A stretch of DNA of 64,000 bases from Mesostigma viride (Eukaryota; Streptophyta; Mesostigmatophyceae; Mesostigmatales; Mesostigmataceae). The stretch's first letter is position 1, and every line of letters begins with the position of its first letter. Positions 21,786 to 32,698 of this stretch are shown in pieces. The notes beneath the pieces are model-generated. The model saw only the letters and a program-made list of their open reading frames with translations. It was not told the origin of the DNA and did no database searches. A program made the position numbers and the translations under genes. The stretch lies in NCBI GenBank assembly GCA_009746045.1, contig RPFO01000542.1, positions 1,168,757-1,232,756 on the forward strand. Direction: 5' to 3'.

Positions 21786-21921
21786 TCTATTAACCGTGGA
21801 ACTCCAGGGTAACCAGACTCTTTATTAAAACAATGAGTGGAGCACATACAAAAGGCAGGCCACATCCCGGCCGCCGATGCTCATGGGAACACTTATTGCT
21901 TGGCAAAGGCTAGCCTTACCC
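21786..21921 (-). repeat. Split direct repeat B1
   Basis: 136 bp beginning (plus strand) TCTATTAACCGTGGAACTCC; identical at this resolution to B2. Confidence 0.88.
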
Positions 21922-21993
21922 TTATATCCCTCCCTGGCGATCCATGCCAGGGGCAAAGAACCTAGCATAATGACAGAGAAATGAACAACCAAA

Positions 21994-24900
21994 TTAGGTG
22001 GAGGGCAATTTCAAAATAGCCCGCCAGGCCCGAGGGGGGCAGGCGGCCATGGCCCGAAGAATAACCTCAGGCAGCTGCACCTCCAAACTGCGGTGCAAGC
22101 CCACATAATGGGCAACCGTGGAGCTGCTAAGCCAGCGCCCCCGGCCCTGGATGTCCCCCATGCTGCGACCCGCGAGGAAATCGTGAGTGGCACCTCCATG
22201 CCGCAGCCCGTGAATGGTGAAAATCTGGGCGACCCCCAAGGCCTGACTCGCAGCCTGCCAAATGCGCCGGAATTGCGGGTAGGTGAAAGGGAACACGGCC
22301 TCCCAAGCGTGCTTACCCGCGATGCAGTGACGGAGGATGGTTTCAGACATCACATCTTCTACCACCACTGACTGAGTCTTGCCCTTAGAGGTCTTGGTAG
22401 ACCTCAGCAGTAGGGCGCCCCGTTGAGCCGGCCCAAGCCGAACGTCAGGCTGGAGGCGCACATGGCCAACACGGAGGTTCAGCGCCTCCGAGATTCGCAG
22501 GTAATGGCGGAACACGATGACAACCAGCAGGCCCGCAAGGCGCTGACCTTGCATGACCATCGTGCTGGCAAGTGCAAACGCCGCCTCCCATGGAATGGGA
22601 GGAGGGGCACGGGGGGGCACAAGTGTTTTCCACCCAGCGAGGACGCCACGGGCCAAGTCCCACCGCTTCACCATACCGGGATAATAAAGTTGCAACCCCA
22701 TCAAGGCATTGACACACACTTGGCGGCTGTACCCCCGAAAATGAGCCCAGGCGACATACGCACAAAATGTCTCCTCAAGGGTGTCAGCTCGTGACGATGA
22801 CCCGTCCGCCCGCCCACCAGCCTCCCACCAAGTCAAGAGGGAATCAAGACCACGACGGTAGGCCAGCAAAGTAGCCGGCTTTACTTTCCCCTCTAGCAAT
22901 GGAAGGTAGCTAACAGGTGCAGGGGGCCCCGGGTTAGGATGGATGCCTTCCGCGGTCAGGTCGCGCACCCAGCCTGCCAAGAAAGTCGCCATGGATTGGC
23001 CGCGAGAAACGCCATCGGCTGGTTGAAGTGCACTCGGCGTCCACACCCACTGGGAACGACTCCCCGTGGCGAGGGTCAGCGCGCACAAGCGGCGGCACTG
23101 CTTGTTGAGCTTGTGGGATGAGGACCGCCCCTTAGCCAAGCAGCCCAACGCCGCGGTGGAGTCCACCAACCTCACCACCCGCTTGCCTCGGTTTGCCAAG
23201 CTGCGCGCACTCCTCTCCACGCCCTTCACTGCAGCCCGCACCTCCTTCTCGTTGATGTGCATCCCCGGATCCCGCCAACGACTCCGGACCCCAACCCGCC
23301 ATTGCTGGCTAGTGATTGCTTGTTGCGCCCGCGCGCTCAGTGGCCTAGGGCCAGCGTAGGCCACCTCACTTGGTATGAGCAAAGTCGGGTACCCCCGCAC
23401 CTCTCGTGCCCTCGCCAGCTCCGTCACATCGCCCGGCTCCATGGTTGCGTACACGACACCTTGCCCGTAGGTGGACGCGTCAGATGCAACCACCTCACGG
23501 GCCAAAGGTGCGCTTCGGTCAACCCTTAGCATGGGAGCCAAGGCCAGGGCACACTCTAACTCCTCCCGCACCCCGGCCCACAGCACCCAGGATCGCTGCC
23601 CCCACCCTTGCAGGCTGATGAATTTGAAACATTGCTGCCAAATGGACAAGCAGCTGCGGCTTAACATCTGCAGCCACAACCACCGCCCCAAGACGGCAGC
23701 CAGCCCCTCGGCCGTAGCTCGGCCTCGAGTGAGTATAGCCTGCGTGTGGGCGATCACAAGGTTGAGCTGCTTGACCGTTGGTTCCAGCACGCCGTTCCGT
23801 CGGTGCACCACCCCTAGGGCTTCTAGCTCGTCCCCTTCCAGGCTCGCCATCTTAGTCTTCTCCTTAGACGGCACAAGGTTGTTAGGGAGGTAGCCTTCCT
23901 CAATAGCGCGCGTGATGAGCTGGTTCACCGCCTCGCAGGTCCGCCCGTTGCTGGCCACCAAGTCATCAATAGTGATGGACAGCATGGGGGCAGGGGGGTT
24001 TTCCAGGTCAATCTGAAGCTCCCCGGCGCGCTCCTCCTTGTACTCGATGGCCAAGCGCAGTGGCTGGCCACACTCGTCGCGCACCAAGGTGAGCTCACCT
24101 GCGCTTGAGAGGTAGTTGACCTGGCGCCTCGGATCCAGGGCACCGGTCATGTAGAGCACCATCTCATGGATGGCCTCCCCCAGCGCCACCGCATGGGAAT
24201 GTCCCATGGCCAGCACCTTGAGCACGGGCCACACCTTCCGCCTGGGCCCTGCCAGACCTACGCTAGTCGACCACACACTAGGAAGCCCTTGGTAGTCCCA
24301 CCACCACTCGGGCACCTCGATGGAATAGTAGTATGACACGAGGTCGCTCTTGGCGCAGTAGCACCAGCCTTTGATGTAGACCTCCACGAGGATGCCCAGG
24401 TGGGGTAGCAGGATCTTGGGGGGTCCACCCACAGCAGGTTGCCCAGCTTCCTGTTGACGATGAACCGAAGCTCACCCACCCCCTTGGCCACTCCAAAGCA
24501 GCCATCCACCCACTTGGGCCGCCTCTCCCGGAACGCCACCATGCCCACGCCCGCTGCCCGGCTCATGAGCTTGCCCCATTCAGCCATGGAGCATCCCCGG
24601 CTGGGCTTGGGCACATTCCAATACTTTGCGCTCGCCACGACCGCTGGCTTGATGCAGTTCTCTTCGCTGGCATATATCTCCCGCCAGCTCGGCCGCATAG
24701 CCAACAGGTCGAGCAGCCGTGCCTTCCCCGCCACCTCCGCCTTTGGTAGACTCACCGCGTCCGCGCGCAGTTGTTCATACTTATTCTGCTTCCCATATAT
24801 TGCATCAGCACCTTCTTGCTCCTGGCCTGTCGCAACGCCCCCTACGCGGCGACTGTGCCAGGTGCAGTGCCTCTTGACCCTCGCAAGGGCCTCCTCCCTC

Positions 24901-25114
24901 CCCTTAGAGCACGCCCCTCTAGGGTTAGGAGGAGGGTCTTGCCCCCCTCCCCACAGCCAATTAAGCCAACGCACTACCTTGCATTGCAGTGTGTACTCGC
25001 GGTGGCGGCGCGTGGCACGCTGTCGCCGGCGTGCCGATCTCACCCTGCCCCACGCGGTGTACGCTGGCCTAAGTGGGTATGGCAGCGGGAAAAGGGAGCG
25101 GTCCCGCTGGGATT
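21994..25114 (-). pseudogene. pol of the PAT element: RT, RNase H and tyrosine recombinase; one frameshift
   Basis: The first frame (to about 24420) carries the RT entry ELRFIVNRKLGNLLWVDPP. A shift at the six-G run (plus 24418-24423) leads to the 812-codon frame ending at 21994. Seen there: RT motif A-like CAKSDLVSYYYSI, active site ITIDDLV (about 23965), RNase H (VVASDASTYGQGV about 23480; NEKEVRAAV; LVDSTAALGCL about 23160), an HPNPGP motif (about 22935), and a C-terminal tyrosine recombinase with R in HYLRISEALNLR, HxxR in IHGLRHGG, W in GRWLSS and Y in TVAHYV (about 22110-22500). All four recombinase motifs are present, so only the single frame break argues against activity. It may be a base error. 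Confidence 0.9.
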
Positions 25115-27042
25115 CTATTTCCCTACTTGTTGAGCCTTGCTGAGCTTGTCCAAGAGGATGGCAGTTTGGAGAGCTGCCTTGACAGCCGGGGTGGCTGACA
25201 GTGCAGCCTCCTCCCCCAATGGCAGGAGGTGGCTGGCCACCTTCCACAGTTACGTTAAATAGTGCCGGAACCTTTTGCCGCCTGAGGCAAATCGGGCCGG
25301 AACACTATTTTGCCCGGAATAACCACTTCCGAGCACCCAAGTTAATTCGGCCGAATTAACTTGGGTGCTCGGAAGTGGTTATTCCGGGCAAAATAGTGTT
25401 CCGGCCCGATTTGCCTCAGGCGGCAAAAGGTTCCGGCACTATTTAACGTAACTAAAACCTGGCCTCGTGGAGGGGGGACGAAGAGCCCGAGACATCCGCC
25501 TAGGCCGCTGAGCACGCACCACTAAATGCGCCGGAGCTGCCCGGATTCGAACCCCTGACCTCCAAGGTGCACAGGTTTTAGTTACGTTAAATAGTGCCGG
25601 AACCTTTTGCCGCCTGAGGCAAATCGGGCCGGAACACTATTTTGCCCGGAATAACCACTTCCGAGCACCCAAGTTAATTCGGCCGAATTAACTTGGGTGC
25701 TCGGAAGTGGTTATTCCGGGCAAAATAGTGTTCCGGCCCGATTTGCCTCAGTGGGCAAAGGTTCCGACACTATTTAACGTAACTAAAACCTGTGCACCTT
25801 GGAGGTCAGGGGTTCGAATCCGGGCAGCTCCGGCGCATTTAGTGGTGCGTGCTCAGCGGCCTAGGCGGATGTCTCGGGCTCTTCGTCCCCCCTCCACGAG
25901 GCCAGGTTTTAGTTACGTTAAATAGTGTCGGAACCTTTGCCCACTGAGGCAAATCGGGCCGGAACACTATTTTGCCCGGAATAACCACTTCCGAGCACCC
26001 AAGTTAATTCGGCCGAATTAACTTGGGTGCTCGGAAGTGGTTATTCCGGGCAAAATAGTGTTCCGGCCCGATTTGCCTCAGTGGGCAAAGGTTCCGACAC
26101 TATTTAACGTAACTTCCACCCCCCCCCTCCTTGCCCTTCCACCTGCAGCAAGGCCGCCACCACCCTCATTAGGTACTCCATGCCCACAAGCTCCCCGGCT
26201 GCTGAGCCCAGCTCCTTGAGAAGGGTGTCCATGGCCAATGCAATGTTCATGACAATTTTCCTGTTCTCCATGTTCCGCCAATTTCCAGGCTTTACCGTCA
26301 TGACCCACGACCGGATTCCCATCCCATTGTCGCTGGCGTCCTCCAACACCCCCGGCAGCACCCGCTCCGAAACCCGATATTTCACGCTCTTGGCTCGGCT
26401 TGGCAGCGCCACCCCTTTCGAGGCCTTGAAGTGGCTTCCCGCCCCCTCCATTCCTCCCAGCGCTGCCTTCAAACCTTGCATGAATTTCTCGGCTGCGACC
26501 TCCCCCTCCTCGTCCTCCTCGTCGTCCTGATTTTCGGTTTCCGGAGGTGCCCCAACGAATGTCGCCAACCTCGCCCTCATTTCCTTTCCGACAGCCCCCC
26601 CACCTGCCGAAACCTTGGCCGCGCCTTTCGGCTTGGCCATTTTTCGCTGCGCAGGTGTCGTTGGTGGCAGCGCCTGATCCTCCTCCTCGTCCGCCGCGAG
26701 ATCTGCCACGGCCAGCAGTTTTGCCACCAACGTTCCGTTTGGGTCACGTGCGTCCAACACGTCGCCAACATCAACGTGATCGGCCAGCAACTGCACGACA
26801 GACTTCAGCTGGCTCGAGCTCCACGAGCTGGCGTCCGTCACCCAGTCCTCGGCACCGAAGACCTGCTCGACTGCCCCCACCGCCTCTGCGGGGCTGATGC
26901 ACTTGGCGAGCAGAGTGGCGAGCTGCTTCTTTTTGGCGCTGAAGGCGACTGGCGCGTGACTGGCGGCAGCAGCCCGCGGTGTGGGCGTCCCGTCCTCCCC
27001 GCGCGCTGCCTGCCCTCCTGTAGCTTTGCGCCCCTTCGGCAT
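25115..27042 (-). pseudogene. gag-like ORF1 of the PAT element, split by a three-palindrome insertion
   Basis: Starts at the ATG at 27042 (MPKGRKATGG). Low-complexity A/P-rich N-terminus, then a helical region, an acidic stretch (DDEEDEEGEV), and VKYRVSERVLPGVLEDASDN...SWVMTVKPGNWRNMENRKIV. The frame is cut at ...GGGGWK by the element at 25248-26114 (target duplication TCCAC). Removing the insertion and one duplicate restores an uninterrupted frame (VASHLLPLGEEAALSATPAV...) to a TAG at 25115-25117, about 351 codons, an exact multiple of three. The insertion is therefore recent relative to gag decay. The position upstream of pol argues for gag; no zinc knuckle is visible. Confidence 0.72.
25248..26114. 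mobile_element. Three-palindrome element, cluster 1
   Basis: Layout: palindrome P1 25248-25453, spacer S1 25454-25579, palindrome P2 25580-25784, spacer S2 25785-25910 (S1 inverted), palindrome P3 25911-26114. Each palindrome is ~205 bp, near-perfect about a TTCGGCCGAA centre, and begins AGTTACGTTAAATAGTGCCG. Each spacer (126 bp) carries one perfect tRNA B-box (GGTTCGAATCC; inverted at 25543-25553, direct at 25811-25821). The whole unit is flanked by TCCAC (25243-25247, 26115-26119), a 5-bp target duplication in gag. No protein is encoded. It is related in layout and edge sequence to cluster 2 (50470-51503). Confidence 0.88.
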
Positions 27043-27129
27043 TGCTGCTCAGGGCCAAAAATGGCTCCGACAGTACAGGTTCGTCAAACCAGAGGTTCGT
27101 TTCCCCTGGCTTGCTGTCGCCGCCCTCGT

Positions 27130-27563
27130 GAAAAGAAAAGAGGCCGACCTTAGCTAGGTGGGTTTGTTTTTGTCCTTTTTTGCGTGTCATGCGGCCTTGG
27201 CCCGGACGGCATTTTTTCGCCACGCAAATGTTGCGTCTAAACAAATGACGCAATGTGGCGTTCTAATTGCCGGCAGCTTACGTAAGGCTGCCGGGGCTAT
27301 TAGGTCACATATTGCGTGAGAGAAAGAATCTAGATCTAGTTAATCACTACGCCATGAGCCAAGAAACCTAGACAGTGGCAGGTTTATATCTCAACGTAGC
27401 TCCTGCCACCTGGCCAAGAAAAAACTGGCCAAAGCTTTGGCCACGACTGATCCGGATCAGGCCGCACCGGCCTCAAAAGGTTTGTCACGTGAACCCAATA
27501 ACCTAGCTATAGCGGCTACCCTTCCATCTCACTATAAAGAAACTATGTTCAGAGAACCACGAT
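27130..27563 (-). repeat. Split direct repeat A1
   Basis: 434 bp; differs from A2 (21353-21785) by about one base in an A run. It is the 5' terminus of the element in its own sense and ends at the insertion point. Confidence 0.88.
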
Positions 27564-28290
27564 ACTTACGCCTGCAAGCACTATTGAGCCGGTGGCAGAG
27601 GCCATTTCCAGGAAAATACAGCATACCGTAGCAATAGCCACGGTCACGCCTTACGCTATTTGCAGGTACCATCATGCCCGGAGCTACCCAATAAAAGTCT
27701 GCACAAATCTCGGTTTAGCCGAGAGTCCGGGCGTTCGGAATGAATAAACACGTGTTAAGAAGTCGAAACACCATGGAAATACCAAGCATGGTGCAGCAGC
27801 AGACCCGAGTCTTGACGTAATAATATGTATGCCGGTTGTCTCCTTGATATGTATGCCGGTTTCCAGGTTTTCCGCATGAAAGTTGGGTGAGAAACTGGGA
27901 AAATCTACGTATCCTTTGCCCCAGTACCTCAACAAACTTGTAGAAACCTAATTATCAACCTTTGAACGCATCATCATGGCCGTGCCACCCAACAGCCACT
28001 GAAATTCGCGCGAAAACTGGCGAGATCTACCTGCCGCCATCGCCGTCGTCTTCACCTTCGTCCCGCAAAAATGCCTGATTTCAGTGGTACATATTTGTTT
28101 GCAGCTGTCACAAAAAAATACCAAAAATACCAGGATTTTTTCTTGAATTCTATGAGATGTTTCTGACCTATGTTGAAAGTTTCAGACCAAAAATCGCAAT
28201 GTTTGATAGGTTTGCCACGTGTCAGATTACAACGCGATACATCGCGTTCTAACCCTACAACGCGATACATCGCGTTCTAACCCTACAACC

Positions 28291-28860
28291 GTCCGCTACC
28301 AAGAACGCCGCACCCGGGCCGAGCTCTACTGCGAGCTCCCTCTTGTCACCCATACCATCCGACACCGCCGCCTCCTCTTTGCCGGCCATCTTGCCCGCAC
28401 AGACCAGGTGAATACCGATGTGGGCCCTGCCGGGGGGCTTAAGACGGGCCAACCAGGTAGACACCTCCTCCTATGGCAGGGTCCCCTTGTCCCATCGCAA
28501 CCCACTGGCAAACTTGCGCGCGCCGGGCACCGGCGCGGCGCGACCCGGACCTATGTGACACAACTGCTTGAAGATGCAGGGCTTCTGGGACTATCCGTAC
28601 TCCGCGCCCGCATGATTGACAAGGAGAAATGGGCTGCCATCTGCGATAAGCACCTTCCCGAGGGGTATGCTCCTGTTTTCTCCCCACGGGCCCCGCGGCC
28701 CGTCGCTAGCCAGGGTAGAAGTCCGCAAGTGGAGGTTATTGGTCCTGAGGATAGCCGCTACACTACCGCCTTGTCTGCCATTACAGTAGAGGACAGCTCG
28801 GATGAGGATTACATCCCCATCTAGTGCTTAACGGTTGGGGGATGATGCAGACGATATTTG
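28291..28860 (+). pseudogene. LINE ORF2 C-terminal end, 5'-truncated copy
   Basis: Reads VRYQERRTRAELYCELPLV...IRHRRLLFAGHLARTDQVN to a stop at 28824 (...EDSSDEDYIPI), followed by a short 3' region ending ...GACGATATTTG. The C-terminal ~200 residues match 43675-44191 plus 45177-45216 nearly exactly. That copy is interrupted before the last codons, so this one gives the intact end. The acidic DSSDEDYIPI tail is shared. 5' truncation at GTCCGCTACC abuts element T. Confidence 0.8.
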
Positions 28861-31800
28861 TTTAACCCGTGTTTTTTTAACTCGTCGTCTGTCCCAACTC
28901 AGTCCTCACAGGAGGACTGAGTTGACAATTTTCAACCGCGTGTAGCGACTAGGTGGGGGGTCCATCCCAAATGGTTTGATGTGGATCGAGGGTGTACTAG
29001 ATGTCATTTTGTTGGCAAAAATACTGCATATGTGAAAACTTGACCCGAACACCTGAAAATTACACGGACGATGGGCACCCCTCGCGAATTTGCATTTTTC
29101 GGGATAAGAACGAGTGGGAAAAATTCAATCAAATCCTCGTGCATGAAGAAAAAATATAGGCATGTAAACAATATAGTTCTTGAAACGTGGAAAAAAACTG
29201 GGCTCGATTTGGCCACTGCAACTGCCTGAAACAATTAAAAAACTCTCAGTCCTCAGGAGAGGAATGGGGCTTTTGCTAACTTTGCTAGCATGTAAGTGCG
29301 GTCATACTACACACCATCGTGGCCACCAACCATCCCAATCAACTCATTTCCCTTCAAGCATTACAGGACAACACACTTGCATCATCATACTTCAGGTATA
29401 TCATACCTTATCATGTAGTGAGAGCCTATGCATGCATGTAGGGAATGGGCTTGGATACCCTACCAACAAAGGGTTATGTTATAAGTGTCAACCACCAATA
29501 TAATGGGTAGGTTAAGCATATTTCCATTGTTTCTAACAACAATAGATATGGCTATAACTGTTTTGCCTTGCCATGATGTGGCCAACATAGTTGCTGGCAC
29601 ATGATGGCAGTGGTTTGTCACCAAGACTTTTCACTCACCCGTAAAAGCTTGAATGCACCCTTGACGCGGCCCGTGGCCTCAAAATCATGCAGTATGAACG
29701 TAGCAAAAGAATAACTAACATATATGAAGGTGTTTAAACCTGCACAGCTCCTAAAACCCTGCACAACTACACTGGGTCAAGGCAAATGCCTGATAACATC
29801 ATCTGAAAAGGGGGTTTTGGAGAGGGCAGGCAACGGTCAAGAAAGAGCATCAATACTTGAACCTGACAACGCCTCGCAAGCTTAAACTCATGTACGAACA
29901 TCAAGAAACGAAGAGGCAACGATTATCCGGCTTTACCTGGCACGGCTGGCGTTACCTTGGCCCAGGCGGTGCCCGCAAAAGTGGCACTTTGCGGCACATA
30001 GACCATGACGTGACAGAATGGTTGAAATACTCAAATCTATACTGTCACTCAATTTATTCTAATACAATGCATGTTAAAATGTAGAAAGAAACCTGTCAGC
30101 CATTGAAATTGCGCCGGAAAGCAAGCGCAGCCATCAATTCCGTCGACCTGCCTTATCGCAGTTTTTTCCAGCAAGAACAGTGCCGACACCGGGTAAATCG
30201 CATCCCCGCGAGCTAAAAATGTACTTTTATCATCTTTACGGCATGTTAAATCTATTTCCTGAGTTTGGACAGCTAACTCGTCCGCAAACGTAAACTGCAT
30301 GCATGGGCGCGAGCCGCCATGGCTAGGTCGTGCATTTCCGGAACTCGCGTTTCACGTGGAAAAGTACCCTTACCACCTGTACTTTGACCGTACATTTAGC
30401 CGCTCATACCAAATCCAAAAAAATCCCAAAAATATGTCCAAGAAAGATCTTTTCACGTAGTATTTGAATAAATTTTGAGAGAATTTTTTTGTCAAACATT
30501 CTGACCGGGGCGAATTTTCTACGAAACCCAAAAACTCGGTCCTCTAGAGAGGACTGAGTTCAACTCAGTCCTCCGTAGAGGACCAGGGACAGACGACGAG
30601 TTAATTAGAACGCGATATATCGCGTTGTAAGCTTTTTTTAGAACGCGTATAGCACCTAAGGAAATTTTTTTTCATGGTCATGTATATACTTTCCTGAAAG
30701 CCCATAAATCAAAGGATTTTTTTAGCTACTCAGACCTACAAAATGCTTATTCATTAGAGAGATACACTGGTTTGAACACAGGGGGGTCTGACCATGACCG
30801 CGATTTCTTGACCCTAGGTCACAAGTCATGTGCTTATTCACAAATGGTTCATGAAAAAAATCTTGCTTCTTGCACGAGCTATATGGGCAACATGTGCAGG
30901 CTCTGTGAAACAAAACTCAGGCCCATTGGGCCACTGGAGCTATTTTTCATTAGCATCACAATTACAACGCAGTACAACGCAGTGAGAAACATGAGAGCCC
31001 TTCACAACATGACGCAACCACACGAGCCCCATAAACGGGGCCATAGTGAGCTTGGAGGGTCAAAACGTTGAAACTAGGTGTTGTATAAGTTATACAGCAT
31101 CAAACATGCATCAAACATCATGACTGGATGACCTAATATGACTGAATCAGGCAGCCATAGCCAAAGCATCATCCACTCTCACAACGTGTTGAGCACATGC
31201 CTCGTGGGAACGGGTGCTGGGTTTTCATTCCATAACGCGTGCAATACTGAAAGAAAGAGGCACGTGCAATGCAAGGCTTGGATAGGTTGAGTGATCCATG
31301 AGCTTACATGCAGGCAAAGATGACGCTGGAATGCATGCTAGCAAATGGTGGCAAGATGCTAACAACACATGATTATACACCATGATTATGGGCACCTAGC
31401 TGATCTTCTTGCACAATCAACGCAGTATAAACCATCAACATCCAATCCTCACAACATATGCACGGCTTGACGATGTATACAGCACCTAAATACTGCACAA
31501 CTGCAACCTGCTATGGCTGACATGCAAGCAACGTCGAGTAGGATGGCGGTCTTAGAGAGGCTGGGCAGAGGTCGGTAGAAATAAGTGGAAAACTGGCAGA
31601 AACTAGGTAGAAACACGATATACTTACGCCTGCAAGCACTATTGAGCCGGTGGCAGAGGCCATTTCCAGGAAAATACAGCATACCGTAGCAATAGCCACG
31701 GTCACGCCTTACGCTATTTGCAGGTACCATCATGCCCGGAGCTACCCAATAAAAGTCTGCACAAATCTCGGTTTAGCCGAGAGTCCGGGCGTTCGGAATG

Positions 31801-32229
31801 AATAAACACGTGTTAAGAAGTCGAAACACCATGGAAATACCAAGCATGGTGCAGCAGCAGACCCGAGTCTTGACGTAATAATATGTATGCCGGTTGTCTC
31901 CTTGATATGTATGCCGGTTTCCAGGTTTTCCGCATGAAAGTTGGGTGAGAAACTGGGAAAATCTACGTATCCTTTGCCCCAGTACCTCAACAAACTCGTA
32001 GAAACCTAATTATCAACCTTTGAACGCATCATCATGGCCGTGCCACCCAACAGCCACTGAAATTCGCGCGAAAACTGGCGAGATCTACCTGCCGCCATCG
32101 CCGTCGTCTTCACCTTCGTCCCGCAAAAATGCCTGATTTCAGTGGTACATATTTGTTTGCAGCTGTCACAAAAAAATACCAAAAATACCAGGATTTTTTC
32201 TTGAATTCTATGAGATGTTTCTGACCTAT
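28861..32229. mobile_element. Element 'T', copy 2 (3'-truncated, interrupted)
   Basis: Matches T copy 1 from TTTAACCCGTG (28861) through the left half after the nested TTAA element (30601-31621), and the right half (31622-32229) to ...TTTCTGACCTAT, where it is cut off by an ORF1-only element tail. It preserves the empty site of the PAT element. Two similar short frames (27684-27935 and 31742-31993, minus) are only copies of the same non-coding sequence. Confidence 0.7.
28881..30600. mobile_element. 1.7-kb TTAA-flanked DNA element without genes
   Basis: Ends are a 15-bp perfect inverted repeat, CTCGTCGTCTGTCCC (28881-28895) and GGGACAGACGACGAG (30586-30600), between TTAA at 28877-28880 and 30601-30604. 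T copy 1 (20155-20170) has a single TTAA at this point, so it is the empty site. Subterminal palindromes built on AACTCAGTCCTC / GAGGACTGAGTT occur at both ends. TTAA duplication suggests mobilisation by a piggyBac-type transposase. The termini differ from those of the 5172-8028 element. No gene is visible in the interior. Confidence 0.85.
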
Positions 32230-32694
32230 TAATTAATGAATTAATTAAAATCATAGCTCCGTGGGGAGCATATGTAACACATAGCCCTGAGAAAGGGGCA
32301 TCTATGGGTTTGTAATACAATCAGGGCGACAACCTGCAGGTGTAGGATGTACAACTATCACCTGCTCTGGGTGCACTAGGTGCACCTGCACCTCCATGAT
32401 GGTTCATGCCTCCTAAACAAGCACAGGCACCCAGGGGGGGCTTGAGGAGAGGGCCTAGAAGGCCTGCATGACACATGGGGTGGAAGGTATGTGGCTAGGC
32501 TATAGCTAGGGTACACATGGCCTCTCAGCAGGGAGTAACTCCCTGCATGGGCAAAGCATGACTCGACATTGCTACGGCCATTGCAAGGGCGGGTGTGGGC
32601 CCATCACGTAGGCATACATGGCCACGTCACTAAGCTTTCTAGTCTACACTACTGCTATATATTCCCTAGGCTGGGGTGGCTGGGGTGGCTGGGG
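32230..32694 (-). repeat. 3' region and AATT tail of an ORF1-only element
   Basis: Matches 9467-9900 (AATT-type tail at 32229-32250, CATATGTAACACATAGCCC, GGCACCCAGGGGGGGCTTGA, CTACACTACTGCTATATATT). No ORF1 sequence remains. The MITE and a LINE fragment follow. Confidence 0.6.
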
Positions 32695-32698
32695 TTGA

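Larger units (their letters stand above)
21192..27563 (-). mobile_element. PAT/kangaroo-like tyrosine-recombinase retrotransposon
   Basis: In minus-strand order: A1 (27563-27130), gag, pol (RT, RNase H, tyrosine recombinase), B1 (21921-21786), A2 (21785-21353), B2 (21327-21192). This is the split-direct-repeat layout of PAT-type DIRS-order elements such as kangaroo of Volvox. The empty site is present in T copy 2 (31611-31630, AAACACGATATACTTACGCC). Comparing it with 21182-21196 and 27556-27570 shows a clean insertion with no target duplication, as expected for recombinase-mediated integration. The A2/B1 junction sequence CCACGAT|TCTATT resembles the target CACGATAT. Confidence 0.9.
20147..28290. 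mobile_element. Non-autonomous element 'T', copy 1 (interrupted)
   Basis: The flanks of the retroelement (20147-21191 and 27564-28290) together match copy 2 at 28861-28880, 30601-31621 and 31622-32229 almost base for base. Ends carry the palindromic block AACGCGATATATCGCGTT (left, about 20168-20185) and two inverted versions AACGCGATACATCGCGTT (right, about 28231-28275), giving a ~26-bp terminal inverted repeat. No coding region. Net length about 1.77 kb. Its own target duplication could not be fixed. Confidence 0.65.

Noticed and set aside
27684-31993. Two identical 83-codon minus-strand frames (27684-27935 and 31742-31993)
   Set aside because: Identity reflects duplication of the non-coding element T; nothing protein-like is seen.
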